Positions 14,384-22,122 of a DNA stretch of 26,907 nucleotides are shown piece after piece (position 1 is the stretch's first letter; each line of letters opens with the position of its first letter). A model generated the notes under the pieces. It ran no database searches and was not told where the DNA came from. It was given only the letters and a program-made list of their open reading frames with translations. Both the position numbers and the translations under genes were made by a program. The DNA is from Bacillota bacterium (GTDB taxonomy: Bacteria; Bacillota; Clostridia; Christensenellales; Aristaeellaceae), in NCBI GenBank assembly GCA_023459275.1, contig JAEWVC010000033.1, positions 1 through 26,907 on the forward strand, read 5' to 3'.

Positions 14384-15340
14384 ATGCTAAATCTTCAAGG
14401 CGTAACAAAGCGCTACGGTGCGGTATATGCCCTGCGGGACGTAAGCTTTTCCGCGCCAAAGGGGCAGGTGCTGGGGCTGCTGGGGCAGAACGGCGCGGGC
14501 AAGACCACGGCGCTGAACATACTGACGGGATATCTTTCCGCCACCCGCGGCACCGTAACAATTGGCGGCTATGATATTCTGAAAAACCCCAGGGAGGCCA
14601 AGCGCCTCATTGGGTATCTCCCGGAGCGGCCGCCGCTGTATGATGAGATGACGGTAGAAGGGTATCTGCGCTTCTGCTGCAGGCTGAAGGAAGTGGACAG
14701 GTCCGCCATCCCCGGCCATGTGGCCGATGTGGTCAAAACCGCGGGGCTCCAGGAGGTGGCCGGGCGGAAGCTTGGCAACCTTTCCAAAGGCTTCAGGCAG
14801 CGGGTGGGCATCGCCCAGGCGCTGTGCGGCGCGCCGGAGGTACTGGTGCTGGACGAGCCCACCGTTGGGCTGGACCCCAGGCAGGTGGCGGAGATACGGG
14901 CGCTTATCAAAACACTTGGGGAAAAGCACACGGTGGTATTCTCCTCCCACATGCTCCACGAGATCCAGTCCCTGTGCCGGCGGGTGGTGATCCTGCACCA
15001 GGGCAGGATGATTAGGGAGATGGACATGGAGGAGCTTGGGGGCAGGAGCGGGGACGGGGTGCGGCTGCGGGTATCCATCCGCATGAAGGAGCGGCAGCTG
15101 CTTCCCGCGCTCAATAGCCTGGAATGCGTAAAACGCATTGAGGTGCTGCCCACCCCGGACGCGGAGATTACGGAGGCCGTGCTGGAATGCGCAAGGAGCA
15201 GCCAGCCGGAGGAAAAGCTGTTCACGCTTTTGAGCGGGCTGCAGGCGCCGCTTTTGCGCCTCCAGCCCCTGTACGATACCCTGGAGGAACTTTTTTTGCA
15301 GGCCACCAGCCGGGCGGAGAGCCCGGAGGAAAAGGACTGA
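14384..15340 (+). CDS. GldA-like ABC transporter ATP-binding protein
   Basis: The 318-aa protein is an ABC-2 type ATPase. Walker A GQNGAGKT is at residues 34-41, the signature LSKGFRQR at 133-140, Walker B VLVLDEPT at 153-160 and the H-loop histidine at 189. A C-terminal regulatory extension (about 220-310) ends in a TLEELFLQAT segment typical of exporters of this type. It powers the permease encoded 4 bp downstream. ATG 14384 follows GGAAGGGG; the frame is open for another 850 bases upstream, but only as antisense of the rpsF operon. The assignment as GldA-like rests mainly on its partners GldF- and GldG-like and DUF4340. In Bacteroidetes GldAFG is linked to gliding, but homologues in non-gliding bacteria have unknown substrates. 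Confidence 0.85.
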   Translation: MLNLQGVTKRYGAVYALRDVSFSAPKGQVLGLLGQNGAGKTTALNILTGYLSATRGTVTIGGYDILKNPREAKRLIGYLPERPPLYDEMTVEGYLRFCCRLKEVDRSAIPGHVADVVKTAGLQEVAGRKLGNLSKGFRQRVGIAQALCGAPEVLVLDEPTVGLDPRQVAEIRALIKTLGEKHTVVFSSHMLHEIQSLCRRVVILHQGRMIREMDMEELGGRSGDGVRLRVSIRMKERQLLPALNSLECVKRIEVLPTPDAEITEAVLECARSSQPEEKLFTLLSGLQAPLLRLQPLYDTLEELFLQATSRAESPEEKD

Positions 15341-15344
15341 GCGG

Positions 15345-16061
15345 ATGATTGCCATTTGGAAACGCGAGATGCAAAGTTACTTCTCCACGCCGGTGGGCTA
15401 TGTGTTCATGGGCGTTTTCCTGTCACTTTCGGGGATCATGTTCTATCTGCAGAATGTAAGCGCCCTGAGCAGCGACGTACTTTTGCTTTTGAGCCAGATC
15501 ACCTTTTTGTGGCTGCTCCTGTCCCCCGTGCTGACCATGCGCCTGCTGGCGGAGGAGCGGCATCAAAAAACGGACCAGCTGCTTTTGACCTCCCCCGTTT
15601 CCCTGTGGGGCATTGTGGCCGGCAAGTATTTTGCCGCCGTGGCGGTGCTTTTCCTGACGGTATTTTTGACCCTTGCCTACGCGCTGGTGATCGCCCTGTA
15701 CGGCAAGCTGTACCTGGGCGAGTTGATGGTAGGGTATCTTGGCTTTTTGCTGCAGGGCTGCTCCTTTTTGGCGCTGGACCTGTATATCTCCGGCTGCGCC
15801 CGCAGCCAGGTAACGGCCTCCGTCGCCGCCTTCGGCGTCAATCTGGCGCTGTGGGTGCTGGACATATTGGCCACGTCGGTCACGGTGCCGGTGGTGACGC
15901 CGGTTTTGAATTTTTTGAGCTTGTATGACCGGTATGAGCCTTTCCTGCTGGGACAGCTCTCCTATGCCAGTATCCTGTACTATGTATCCTTCTGCGCCGT
16001 GTTTCTGATGGCGGCGGTGCGCATGCTGGACGCGCGCCGCTGGCGGGAGGGAAGCGCATGA
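15345..16061 (+). CDS. GldF-like ABC-2 permease
   Basis: The 238-aa protein has six membrane segments. It opens with the family motif IWKREMQSYFSTPVGYVFMGVF and has LLAEERHQKTDQLLLTSPVS near residue 66, both typical of GldF. It forms the transmembrane channel of the transporter. ATG 15345 lies 4 bp after the ATPase stop, and its own stop overlaps the next start (ATGA), so the three genes are translationally coupled. The transported molecule is unknown. Confidence 0.87.
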   Translation: MIAIWKREMQSYFSTPVGYVFMGVFLSLSGIMFYLQNVSALSSDVLLLLSQITFLWLLLSPVLTMRLLAEERHQKTDQLLLTSPVSLWGIVAGKYFAAVAVLFLTVFLTLAYALVIALYGKLYLGELMVGYLGFLLQGCSFLALDLYISGCARSQVTASVAAFGVNLALWVLDILATSVTVPVVTPVLNFLSLYDRYEPFLLGQLSYASILYYVSFCAVFLMAAVRMLDARRWREGSA

Positions 16062-17512
16062 AAAAGCCCGGCTTCTGGAAAAACCCCAAATGGCGCTACG
16101 GCGGGTATTCCTTCGCCGCCTTTTTCCTGTTCCTGGGCGCCCTGGTGCTTGCGAACCTTGGGTTCAGCGAACTGGAGACGAAGTACGGCTGGCGGAAGGA
16201 CTTTTCCTTCAACAACCTCACCACTCAAAGCGGCACCACCCGCAGCGTGCTCAAGGCGCTCACGCATCCCGTGCACATCTATGCGGTGTACACAAAGGGG
16301 CAGGAGGACGCGGCGTTGATGGAGCTTCTCAACCGCTATCAGACCGCAAGCCCCCTGGTAACGTACGAGGAGCTGGATCTTGCTAAAAATCCCGGCCTAT
16401 TGCAGAAGTTTCAGGGAGATGCGGACGGCTCCGTTACCGACGGCAGCCTGATCGTATCCTGCGAGGCCACGGGCCGGTACAAAATATTGACGTCCGACAG
16501 CTTTGCCACAGTAGGGTATGACATTGACAGCGGCAGTTATGGGGTGGAGGTGATCTACGAAAAGCAGGTCACCGAAGCGCTTTTGTATGTCACCAAGGAG
16601 GAGATCCCTGAAATCATGCTTCTGACTGGGCACAGCGAATTGGAAGGGGACGATGTTTTAAGCCTGACCCAGGCGCTTGTCAGCAACAACTACCAGGTCA
16701 GGACGGTTGATCTGCGCAGCGGGGACACCCTTGACCCGGGCGCGCTTTTGATGATCCTCGCTCCCCGGAAGGACTTTGCGGAGGATGAATTGGCCGCCGT
16801 CACATCGTTTCTTGAGGCGGGTGGCGCCATGTTCATCACCTGCGACTATACGGACGATCTGACGGACATGCCCAATTACCTGGCGCTTTTGCGGGCGTAC
16901 GGCTTCAAACCGCTTGATGGCGTGGTGGTGGCGTCCACCGAGGAATCCGGCACGTACATGGGAAGCACCCCCATCTATCTGACGCCCTACATGCTTTCCA
17001 CCCCCGCCACCGAGGCACTGAAAAGCGCCGGCATGGACGGCCTGATCCTGGCCGGCGCCCGCGCCTTTGAAACTCCGGAAACCGATATCAGCGGCCTGTC
17101 GGTTGCCACGGTGCTGGCCAGCGGCTACAAAGCCTATCTGCGGGACGCGACCGGGGACGAGATTTCCCTTGCGCAGCAGGACGGCGACCCCATCGGCCCC
17201 TTCTCCCTGGCGCTTCTTTCCACCCGCACCTATGACACCGGCACCCAGTCCAAAGCGTTCATCCTCGGCAACAGCCTGCTGGCTACCAACAGCCAGCTGT
17301 ACGGGCTTTCCTACAACCTGGAATTTTTGCTGAAGATCTGCGAGTATACCCTTAATCAGGCGCCTATTTCTTTGGACATCATCGCCAAACCATACCTCCG
17401 GCCGGGGCTGAAGGAGACGGGGCGCTGGCTGGGGATCACCGCGGCGGCGGCGCTGCCCGTGCTGATCCTTGTGCTGGCCCTCGCCGTGCTGCTGCCGCGG
17501 CGGCACCGGTAG
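16058..17512 (+). CDS. GldG-like ABC transporter auxiliary protein
   Basis: The 484-aa protein has one membrane segment near the N-terminus (about 17-36) and one at the C-terminus (about 456-478), with a large extracytoplasmic part between them. It matches the GldG/ABC-transporter auxiliary family: an early YGWRKDFSFNNLTTQSG-type segment leading into a Trx-like domain (VHIYAVYTKG), then IMLLTGHSELEGDDVLSL. This precedes an Ig/GATase-like fold (LLMILAPRKDFAEDE ... GGAMFITCDYTDD). It overlaps the GldF-like gene by 4 bp. It is thought to contact the permease and bind something outside; the ligand is unknown. Confidence 0.83.
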   Translation: MKKPGFWKNPKWRYGGYSFAAFFLFLGALVLANLGFSELETKYGWRKDFSFNNLTTQSGTTRSVLKALTHPVHIYAVYTKGQEDAALMELLNRYQTASPLVTYEELDLAKNPGLLQKFQGDADGSVTDGSLIVSCEATGRYKILTSDSFATVGYDIDSGSYGVEVIYEKQVTEALLYVTKEEIPEIMLLTGHSELEGDDVLSLTQALVSNNYQVRTVDLRSGDTLDPGALLMILAPRKDFAEDELAAVTSFLEAGGAMFITCDYTDDLTDMPNYLALLRAYGFKPLDGVVVASTEESGTYMGSTPIYLTPYMLSTPATEALKSAGMDGLILAGARAFETPETDISGLSVATVLASGYKAYLRDATGDEISLAQQDGDPIGPFSLALLSTRTYDTGTQSKAFILGNSLLATNSQLYGLSYNLEFLLKICEYTLNQAPISLDIIAKPYLRPGLKETGRWLGITAAAALPVLILVLALAVLLPRRHR

Positions 17513-17524
17513 TAGGGGGTACGC

Positions 17525-19012
17525 ATGGAAAAGCCTTTGAAAAAGCGAAGGAGAAAAGTCCGCACAAGCCAGCTTCTTTCCCTTATTCTCCTGATCACGG
17601 CGCTTGCGGCGGGGCTGATCTTTTGGGTCCTGGCCTCCCGCACAGCCCATGAGATCCCCAAGGTGGAGGCGGAAACCACCTCCCGCACCCTCCTGCGCCA
17701 TGATACCGCGTCGGTCACACGCATCGCGGTCAACCGCCAGGGGCAGGAAGTCTATGTGCTGCTGGGGGACAACGGCAGCCTGGCGGTTTCCGGCCAGCCG
17801 GATTTTGTAATGGACAGCGATATGGCCAAACGGATGCTGGAGGCCTGCGCCATCCTCACCGTGGAGGACACCGTGGCGGAAACAAGCGGGGAGTGGGAGG
17901 CGGACAAGGCGGAGTTCGGCCTGGAGCTCCCGGCTGTTACGGTGGATGTCAATTACGCGGACGGCTCCGCGGCCTCCTTTTCCCTGGGGGATAAGGTGCC
18001 CAACGCGAACCTGTACTACTATACCCTGGCAGGCGACCCGGGGCTGTACCTGGCCTCGGCGGACATGCCGGAGCTGTTTCAAATGAATTTGGGGGCGCTG
18101 CATCAGGTGGATCAGCCGGTGATCCACAGCAGCCGCATCGACAGGATCACCATAACCGGCGGCTCCGGCGCTCTTGAAGCGGAATGGGTGCTGGAAACGG
18201 GCACCGCTTCCGGAGACGCCTCCTGGTCCTGGCGGATGACGGCGCCCTATGACTACCCCTGCGACGTTTCGGCCATGAATACCCTGCTTTCCGCGCTGGA
18301 AAATCTGTACCTGGGCCAGTTCGCGGCCCCGGCGACGGAGGAGGAAAAGGCGCGCTGCGGCCTTGATACACCGCTTAGGACCATCACGGTGCACCAGGCG
18401 GCGGGGGACGTGGCTTCCGTCAACGCGTCCGGCGTCTATAAAACCACCTCCTACCCCGAAAGCACCTTTCAGATGGCTGTGGGCGCCGCCCAGGGGGAGT
18501 ATGTGCGGTTTTGCCAGGTAGGAGAAAAAATTTATTTGGTAAGCAGCCTTTCCCAGCCGTTTTTAAGCACGCTCACGCCGGAAACCACGCTGCTGACCCA
18601 ACCCGCGGCCATTCCGCTGGAAGCTGTTGCTTCCCTTGTGGTGGAAAAAGCCGGGGAGCGGCGGGAATACACGTTGCGCAGGCAGGAAAGGCTCTTGCCC
18701 AACAATGAGCTGGAAACGGACGAGGCCGGCAATGTGCTGACGGATACCTTCGTTGCGGTGAACGGGCAGGATACGGATTTTGAGGCTTTTTCGCAAAGCA
18801 TTGCGCTGCTCCAGGCCGTTACCGTTTCCGGGCGGCTTCCGGAGGGATTTGTCCCCTCGGGCGAGCCCTCCCTGCGCCTTGCCTTCACCCTTCTGGACGG
18901 CAGGACGCGGACCCTGGAGTGCCTCCCCTTTGACGCGCTTCAGGACGCGCTGCGGCTGGACGGCGCCTGCGTGCAGTATCTGCCCAAGGGCGAACTGGAC
19001 AAGGGACTGTAA
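17525..19012 (+). CDS. DUF4340 domain protein, partner of the Gld-type transporter
   Basis: The 495-aa protein has a basic N-terminus (KPLKKRRRKVRTS), one membrane segment (about 17-37) and a long extracytoplasmic region. That region contains repeated beta-rich DUF4340 units with segments such as VTRIAVNRQGQEVYVLL, FSLGDKVPNANLYYYT and MPELFQMNLGALHQVDQP. DUF4340 proteins are commonly encoded next to GldG-like proteins. The start ATG 17525 follows AGGGGG, 12 bp after the GldG-like stop, so it completes a four-gene operon. Its activity is unknown; the repeated units suggest a binding or scaffold role at the outer membrane face. Confidence 0.8.
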   Translation: MEKPLKKRRRKVRTSQLLSLILLITALAAGLIFWVLASRTAHEIPKVEAETTSRTLLRHDTASVTRIAVNRQGQEVYVLLGDNGSLAVSGQPDFVMDSDMAKRMLEACAILTVEDTVAETSGEWEADKAEFGLELPAVTVDVNYADGSAASFSLGDKVPNANLYYYTLAGDPGLYLASADMPELFQMNLGALHQVDQPVIHSSRIDRITITGGSGALEAEWVLETGTASGDASWSWRMTAPYDYPCDVSAMNTLLSALENLYLGQFAAPATEEEKARCGLDTPLRTITVHQAAGDVASVNASGVYKTTSYPESTFQMAVGAAQGEYVRFCQVGEKIYLVSSLSQPFLSTLTPETTLLTQPAAIPLEAVASLVVEKAGERREYTLRRQERLLPNNELETDEAGNVLTDTFVAVNGQDTDFEAFSQSIALLQAVTVSGRLPEGFVPSGEPSLRLAFTLLDGRTRTLECLPFDALQDALRLDGACVQYLPKGELDKGL

Positions 19013-19035
19013 ATCCATACAAACAAGGGAAGCCT

Positions 19036-19179
19036 CCGAAGGTCCAGGGCGACCGGAAAGCCCTGGTCGTGCCGTGAGGCATGAAATCTCTTCCCCTTTT
19101 CGCAAAACGCGCGGTGCAGGGAATAATATTCCGCCCTTGCGAGGGCGGCCAGGGCTTTCCGGTCGCCCTGAACCTTCGG
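19036..19179. repeat. 144-bp element with 31-bp inverted terminal repeats
   Basis: Arms at 19036-19066 and 19149-19179 match at 30 of 31 positions as reverse complements. Each arm also has an internal CCAGGGC / GCCCTGG stem. Inside are smaller hairpins: TGCC / GGCA (19070-19081), GGAAT / ATTCC (19120-19132), and CCGCCCT / AGGGCGG (19131-19148). The organisation suggests a MITE-like or structured RNA element. No target-site duplication is evident. Confidence 0.65.
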
Positions 19180-19193
19180 GTGCATCATGCACC
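19179..19193. promoter_or_regulatory. 15-bp palindrome upstream of the alanine dehydrogenase-like gene
   Basis: Half-sites GGTGCAT and ATGCACC with a single central C. It ends 4 bp before the TTGACA at 19198-19203. The same half-sites bound the palindrome at 12526-12552. Confidence 0.5.
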
Positions 19194-19197
19194 AAAC

Positions 19198-19226
19198 TTG
19201 ACATATCCTGAAAATCCAGGTAAGCT
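19198..19226 (+). promoter_or_regulatory. Possible promoter of the alanine dehydrogenase-like gene
   Basis: A perfect TTGACA (19198-19203) is followed after 17 bp by TAAGCT, a poor -10. The leader would be about 115 bases. It is only tentative. Confidence 0.3.
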
Positions 19227-19314
19227 TGTATGGTAGGAATGTGAACAGACACATATGCACGGCGGATGTCCCGGCGCGGCCGGGGCATACTGTCTGTAAC
19301 TCTTTTTGGACCGA

Positions 19315-19342
19315 GGCAACTCCTTGTTGCCGGGAAAGGAGG
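19315..19342 (+). promoter_or_regulatory. Alternative hairpins over the Shine-Dalgarno
   Basis: GGCAA (19315-19319) pairs with TTGCC (19327-19331). In the alternative fold, CTCCTT (19320-19325) pairs perfectly with AAGGAG (19336-19341), the ribosome binding site of ATG 19348. The two folds share bases and exclude each other. Confidence 0.4.
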
Positions 19343-19347
19343 CATCC

Positions 19348-20550
19348 ATGCGCACAGGCATGATAGGAACATCCCGCAAGGAAAATGAAAAGAGGGTGGC
19401 GATCCACCCCAAACACATCAGTCAAATCGCGCCGGAGCTGCGGCGGCAGCTTTTCTTTGAGCAGGGGTACGGGCTCCCCTTCGGCGTGCCCGACGAGAAA
19501 CTCACGGCCTGGACGGGGAACGAACCCCTCTCAAGGGACACCCTTCTGGAAACCTGCGACGCGGTGATCCTGCCCAAGCCCGTGCTTCAAGACTTCCAGC
19601 AGATGCGCGAAGGCATGACCGTGTGGGGATGGATCCACAGCGTGCAGCAGCAGGAGGTCACGCAAACAGCCATCAACAAAAAGATGACGCTGGTGGCTTT
19701 TGAGAATATGAATTACCGCGGAAAGCGCGGGCAGGTGCATATCTTTCAAAAGAACAATGAGATGGCCGGCTACTGCGGCGTGCAGCACGCGCTGTCCCTG
19801 CGGGGTATCGACGGCCATTACGGCCCCTCCCTGAAAGCGGTGGTGCTGAGCTTTGGCTCCGTCAGCCGGGGCGCCATCTTGGCGCTCAAAGGCCATGGCA
19901 TCCGGGATATCACGGTGCTTACCCGGCGGCCCAGGCATCTGATCGGCAGCCAGGCTCCGGGCGTCAGGTATATGCGGTTTTACAGCGATTTGGAGAAGCG
20001 TCTCTTTGTGGAGGATGAGGCAGGCCGGGCGGTGCCCATGCTGAGCATCCTGACCGGGGCGGACATCCTGGTCAACGGCATCCTGCAGTCCCCCGTGCTG
20101 CCCGTGACGTTTGTGGGGGAAAAGGATATTCCCGCCTTTGAGCGGGAATGCCTGATCATAGATATCAGCTGCGACCAGGGCATGGGCTTTCCCTTCGCCC
20201 ACCCCACCGGCTTCCAGCAGCCCCTGTTCCAGGTAGGCCGGCTGCTGTACTACGCCGTGGATCACACACCCTCGCTTTTGTGGGACAGCGCAAGCTGGGA
20301 AATTTCCGCGTCCATGCTCCCGTATCTTGGGGACTTCCTGATGCACAGGGACAACCCCGTGCTGGATGATGCTGTGGACATGCGGGACGGCGTGATCGTC
20401 AACCGGGAGATCCTGGCCTACCAGCACCGCGCGCCGGACTATCCCCACCATATAACAAGGCGGGCCGCCGTAAGGCCTGCCCGCCGGATGGGGGCCATCC
20501 CCAACCATATCCTCTCCTCCAACGCCGTCATGCCCTGGCGGGACCAGTAA
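19348..20550 (+). CDS. Alanine dehydrogenase / N5-(carboxyethyl)ornithine synthase-like enzyme
   Basis: The 400-aa protein belongs to the AlaDH/PNT superfamily. The N-terminus MIGTSRKENEKRVAIHP resembles the KExxxENRVALTP start of alanine dehydrogenases. A Rossmann-type NAD(P)-binding region lies about 165-235 (VVLSFGSVSRGAILALKGHGI). DISCDQGMGFPFAHP and YYAVDHTPSLLWDSASWEISASMLPYL are blocks I associate with a sub-family often annotated as N5-(carboxyethyl)ornithine synthase or alanine dehydrogenase. Such enzymes reductively join an amino group and a keto acid. ATG 19348 follows GGAAAGGAGG; a frame extension to 19306 has no support. It stands alone with a ~335-bp upstream region of repeats and palindromes. 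The exact substrate is unknown. Confidence 0.7.
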   Translation: MRTGMIGTSRKENEKRVAIHPKHISQIAPELRRQLFFEQGYGLPFGVPDEKLTAWTGNEPLSRDTLLETCDAVILPKPVLQDFQQMREGMTVWGWIHSVQQQEVTQTAINKKMTLVAFENMNYRGKRGQVHIFQKNNEMAGYCGVQHALSLRGIDGHYGPSLKAVVLSFGSVSRGAILALKGHGIRDITVLTRRPRHLIGSQAPGVRYMRFYSDLEKRLFVEDEAGRAVPMLSILTGADILVNGILQSPVLPVTFVGEKDIPAFERECLIIDISCDQGMGFPFAHPTGFQQPLFQVGRLLYYAVDHTPSLLWDSASWEISASMLPYLGDFLMHRDNPVLDDAVDMRDGVIVNREILAYQHRAPDYPHHITRRAAVRPARRMGAIPNHILSSNAVMPWRDQ

Positions 20551-20553
20551 GCA

Positions 20554-21381
20554 TCACTGCTCCACTTGGCAGTGGGGGCAAAAGTAAATGTTCCCGCCCA
20601 GGTAGGCCTGGCGGATAATGGCGCCGCCGCAGGCGGGGCAGGGTCTGTTAAGCGTGTTTTTGGACAGGAGGCACGGATAGCCGCCTGGCTGCCCGAAAAG
20701 ATCCTTTTCCGTATCGCGGCCCCCTTTTTCGGTCATGGACGCAAGGGTGTGCTTCACCGCACGGAACAGGTCCGCCTTTTGCCTTTCCGACAAGGCCGAC
20801 AGCTTTGTTTTGGGATGGATGCGGGCTTCGAACAGCATGTCCTGCAATACGCCGTTGCCAAGGCCCGGAATGCGCTGCTCCGTGGCCAGAAATGCCTTGG
20901 CGCTCAGGGTTTGCTTTGCTTCGGCCAGCAGCTTTTCAAAATACGCTTCGTCAAAGCTCCCGGTAAGCGGCGAAGGCTTTTCCCTGGCCACGGCATCATA
21001 AAAATCGCCGGCCGGCGCTTTGACAAACGCATACAGGCCGCCATACATCTGAATGGTGCATACCAGCGCGGTACCGTCGGTAAACGTCAGCAGCAGCTGA
21101 TGCTTGGTGGGCAGCTTTTCCCCGGCCAAGTACAGCCTGGCGTTTACCCCGTCGTTGAAAATCAGGCCGGCATCCCCGGCGGTCATCTCCACCCGCCCGC
21201 CGTAGGCCTGGGCGTCCGTCACTGTTTTCCCGTTAAGCAGCGCGCCGTATTCCTTGGGGTCGCCATGGTAGAAGGCGAACCCATGGGGCGCCGTGTTGGC
21301 TGCGGCACGGGCAATGGTCTTGCCCGCCAGGGTCTCCCGCAGTTGGCGGGCCAGGGTTTGGCTCTCCGGCAGCTCCAGCAT
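20554..21381 (-). CDS. Fpg/Nei family DNA glycosylase-like protein lacking the N-terminal proline
   Basis: The 275-aa protein has the MutM/Nei layout. The N-terminal beta-sandwich begins MLELPESQ. A helix-two-turn-helix domain has EQRIPGLGNGVLQDMLFEARIHP (about residues 180-205). A zinc finger has CPAC (Cys248, Cys251) and CPHC (Cys268, Cys271). Fpg and Nei normally begin M-P-E-L-P-E; the Pro exposed after Met removal is the Schiff-base nucleophile. Here position 2 is Leu, while Glu3 and the PE of ELPE remain. It may be a non-catalytic, differently catalytic or monofunctional glycosylase. ATG 21381 is chosen because it begins the family motif, whereas ATG 21426 would add 15 unrelated residues. 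It converges with the alanine dehydrogenase-like gene, 3 bp apart. Confidence 0.82.
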   Translation of the reverse strand: MLELPESQTLARQLRETLAGKTIARAAANTAPHGFAFYHGDPKEYGALLNGKTVTDAQAYGGRVEMTAGDAGLIFNDGVNARLYLAGEKLPTKHQLLLTFTDGTALVCTIQMYGGLYAFVKAPAGDFYDAVAREKPSPLTGSFDEAYFEKLLAEAKQTLSAKAFLATEQRIPGLGNGVLQDMLFEARIHPKTKLSALSERQKADLFRAVKHTLASMTEKGGRDTEKDLFGQPGGYPCLLSKNTLNRPCPACGGAIIRQAYLGGNIYFCPHCQVEQ

Positions 21382-21440
21382 GGACGCATCCCCCTTTATT
21401 CTTTTCACTTCGGACTGTATTTCCAATATATCACAATTCC

Positions 21441-21475
21441 ATTAAAAAAGAAACCCTGCCCGGAAAGGGCAGGGT
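21441..21475 (-). terminator. Terminator of the zinc-ribbon gene
   Basis: On the minus strand a 9-bp stem (ACCCTGCCC with GGGCAGGGT, 21453-21475) is followed by TTCTTTTTTAATGG. It separates the zinc-ribbon gene from the downstream glycosylase gene. Confidence 0.85.
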
Positions 21476-21519
21476 GTTCTTGCAAACGAATGAGGTACGG
21501 GGGTAGTACCGAAAGGGAA

Positions 21520-21798
21520 TTACCGGCGCGCCGCGAAGCACTCGCTGCAGTAAACGGGACGGTCGTTCTTGGGAACAAAGGGAACTTGGGTAACGGCGCC
21601 GCAGTTGGCGCACACCGCCTCGTGCATTTCACGAGGGGCCCCGGCAGCGGGTCTGCTGGCTTTGCGGGCCTGACGGCAAGCCTTGCAACGGGTGGGTTCG
21701 TTCTGGAAACCTTTTTCGGCGTAGAATTCCTGCTCGCCAGCGGTAAACACGAACTCAGCACCACAGTCCTTGCAAACCAGCGTTTTGTCTTCGTACAT
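21520..21798 (-). CDS. Small zinc-ribbon protein
   Basis: The 92-aa protein has two C4 zinc ribbons. The first is Cys9, Cys12, Cys38 and Cys41 (CKDCGAEFVFTAGEQEFYAEKGF ... CKAC) and resembles the zinc-ribbon domain found in cold-shock-adjacent proteins. The second is Cys63, Cys66, Cys84 and Cys87 (CANCGAVTQVPF ... CSEC), with a CSECFAARR end. An Ala/Arg-rich linker (about 42-58) joins them. It probably binds nucleic acid or protein, but the target is unknown. ATG 21798 (MYEDKTLVCKDCG) is chosen because that motif begins the family; the ORF extends to 21867 without homology. AGGGGG lies about 10 bases upstream. A ~250-base leader precedes it. Confidence 0.85.
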   Translation of the reverse strand: MYEDKTLVCKDCGAEFVFTAGEQEFYAEKGFQNEPTRCKACRQARKASRPAAGAPREMHEAVCANCGAVTQVPFVPKNDRPVYCSECFAARR

Positions 21799-22047
21799 GA
21801 TCTGGTAACCCCCTGAATTTTTCTGATTCTTGGCTGTATGGTCGGCTGACCTGGTTTTTGACCCCACACCCGCCGGCTGGAAGGTATTGCTACCGGCGTA
21901 TACACGCTCTCACGCACTTCTCTCGGCGAAACCGCCGGCCGGACTGACAACTAGACCGCGCCATGATCACCGGCACTTTGGCCGGCTTACGTGGACCGCT
22001 TTGCCCGCGGCTGGCATCGGCTTTCAACCACAGACCCGGCATACAAC
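21799..22047 (-). other. Long structured leader of the zinc-ribbon gene
   Basis: About 250 bases lie between the predicted transcript start and the ATG. Several GC-rich inverted repeats are visible, such as CGCCGG (21881-21886) / CCGGCG (21893-21898) and CGGCG / CGCCG near 21926-21938. It did not match any riboswitch or housekeeping RNA motif that I could recognise. Confidence 0.4.
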
Positions 22048-22054
22048 CATGTTT

Positions 22055-22083
22055 ATTATATAGCGTGTGTTCCAAAAAAACAA
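22055..22083 (-). promoter_or_regulatory. Promoter of the zinc-ribbon gene
   Basis: On the minus strand TTGTTT (22078-22083) and TATAAT (22055-22060) are separated by 17 bp. The only gene it can serve is the zinc-ribbon gene, via a ~250-base leader. Confidence 0.6.
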
Positions 22084-22122
22084 GGAGATTTTTGCAAAGA
22101 ACAGGTTTCCGGCTTTAATTTA

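Noticed and set aside
16658..18394. A long (578 aa) minus-strand open frame
   Set aside because: It is antisense to the GldG-like and DUF4340 genes, with shadow-type composition and no conserved motifs.
20566..21816. A 416-aa plus-strand open frame
   Set aside because: It is antisense to the glycosylase and zinc-ribbon genes, and both have full family motifs in the other strand.
21799..22047. tmRNA, SRP RNA, 6S RNA, or a known riboswitch in the long leader
   Set aside because: None of the signature sequences I know for these RNAs were seen, so only an unidentified leader is reported.
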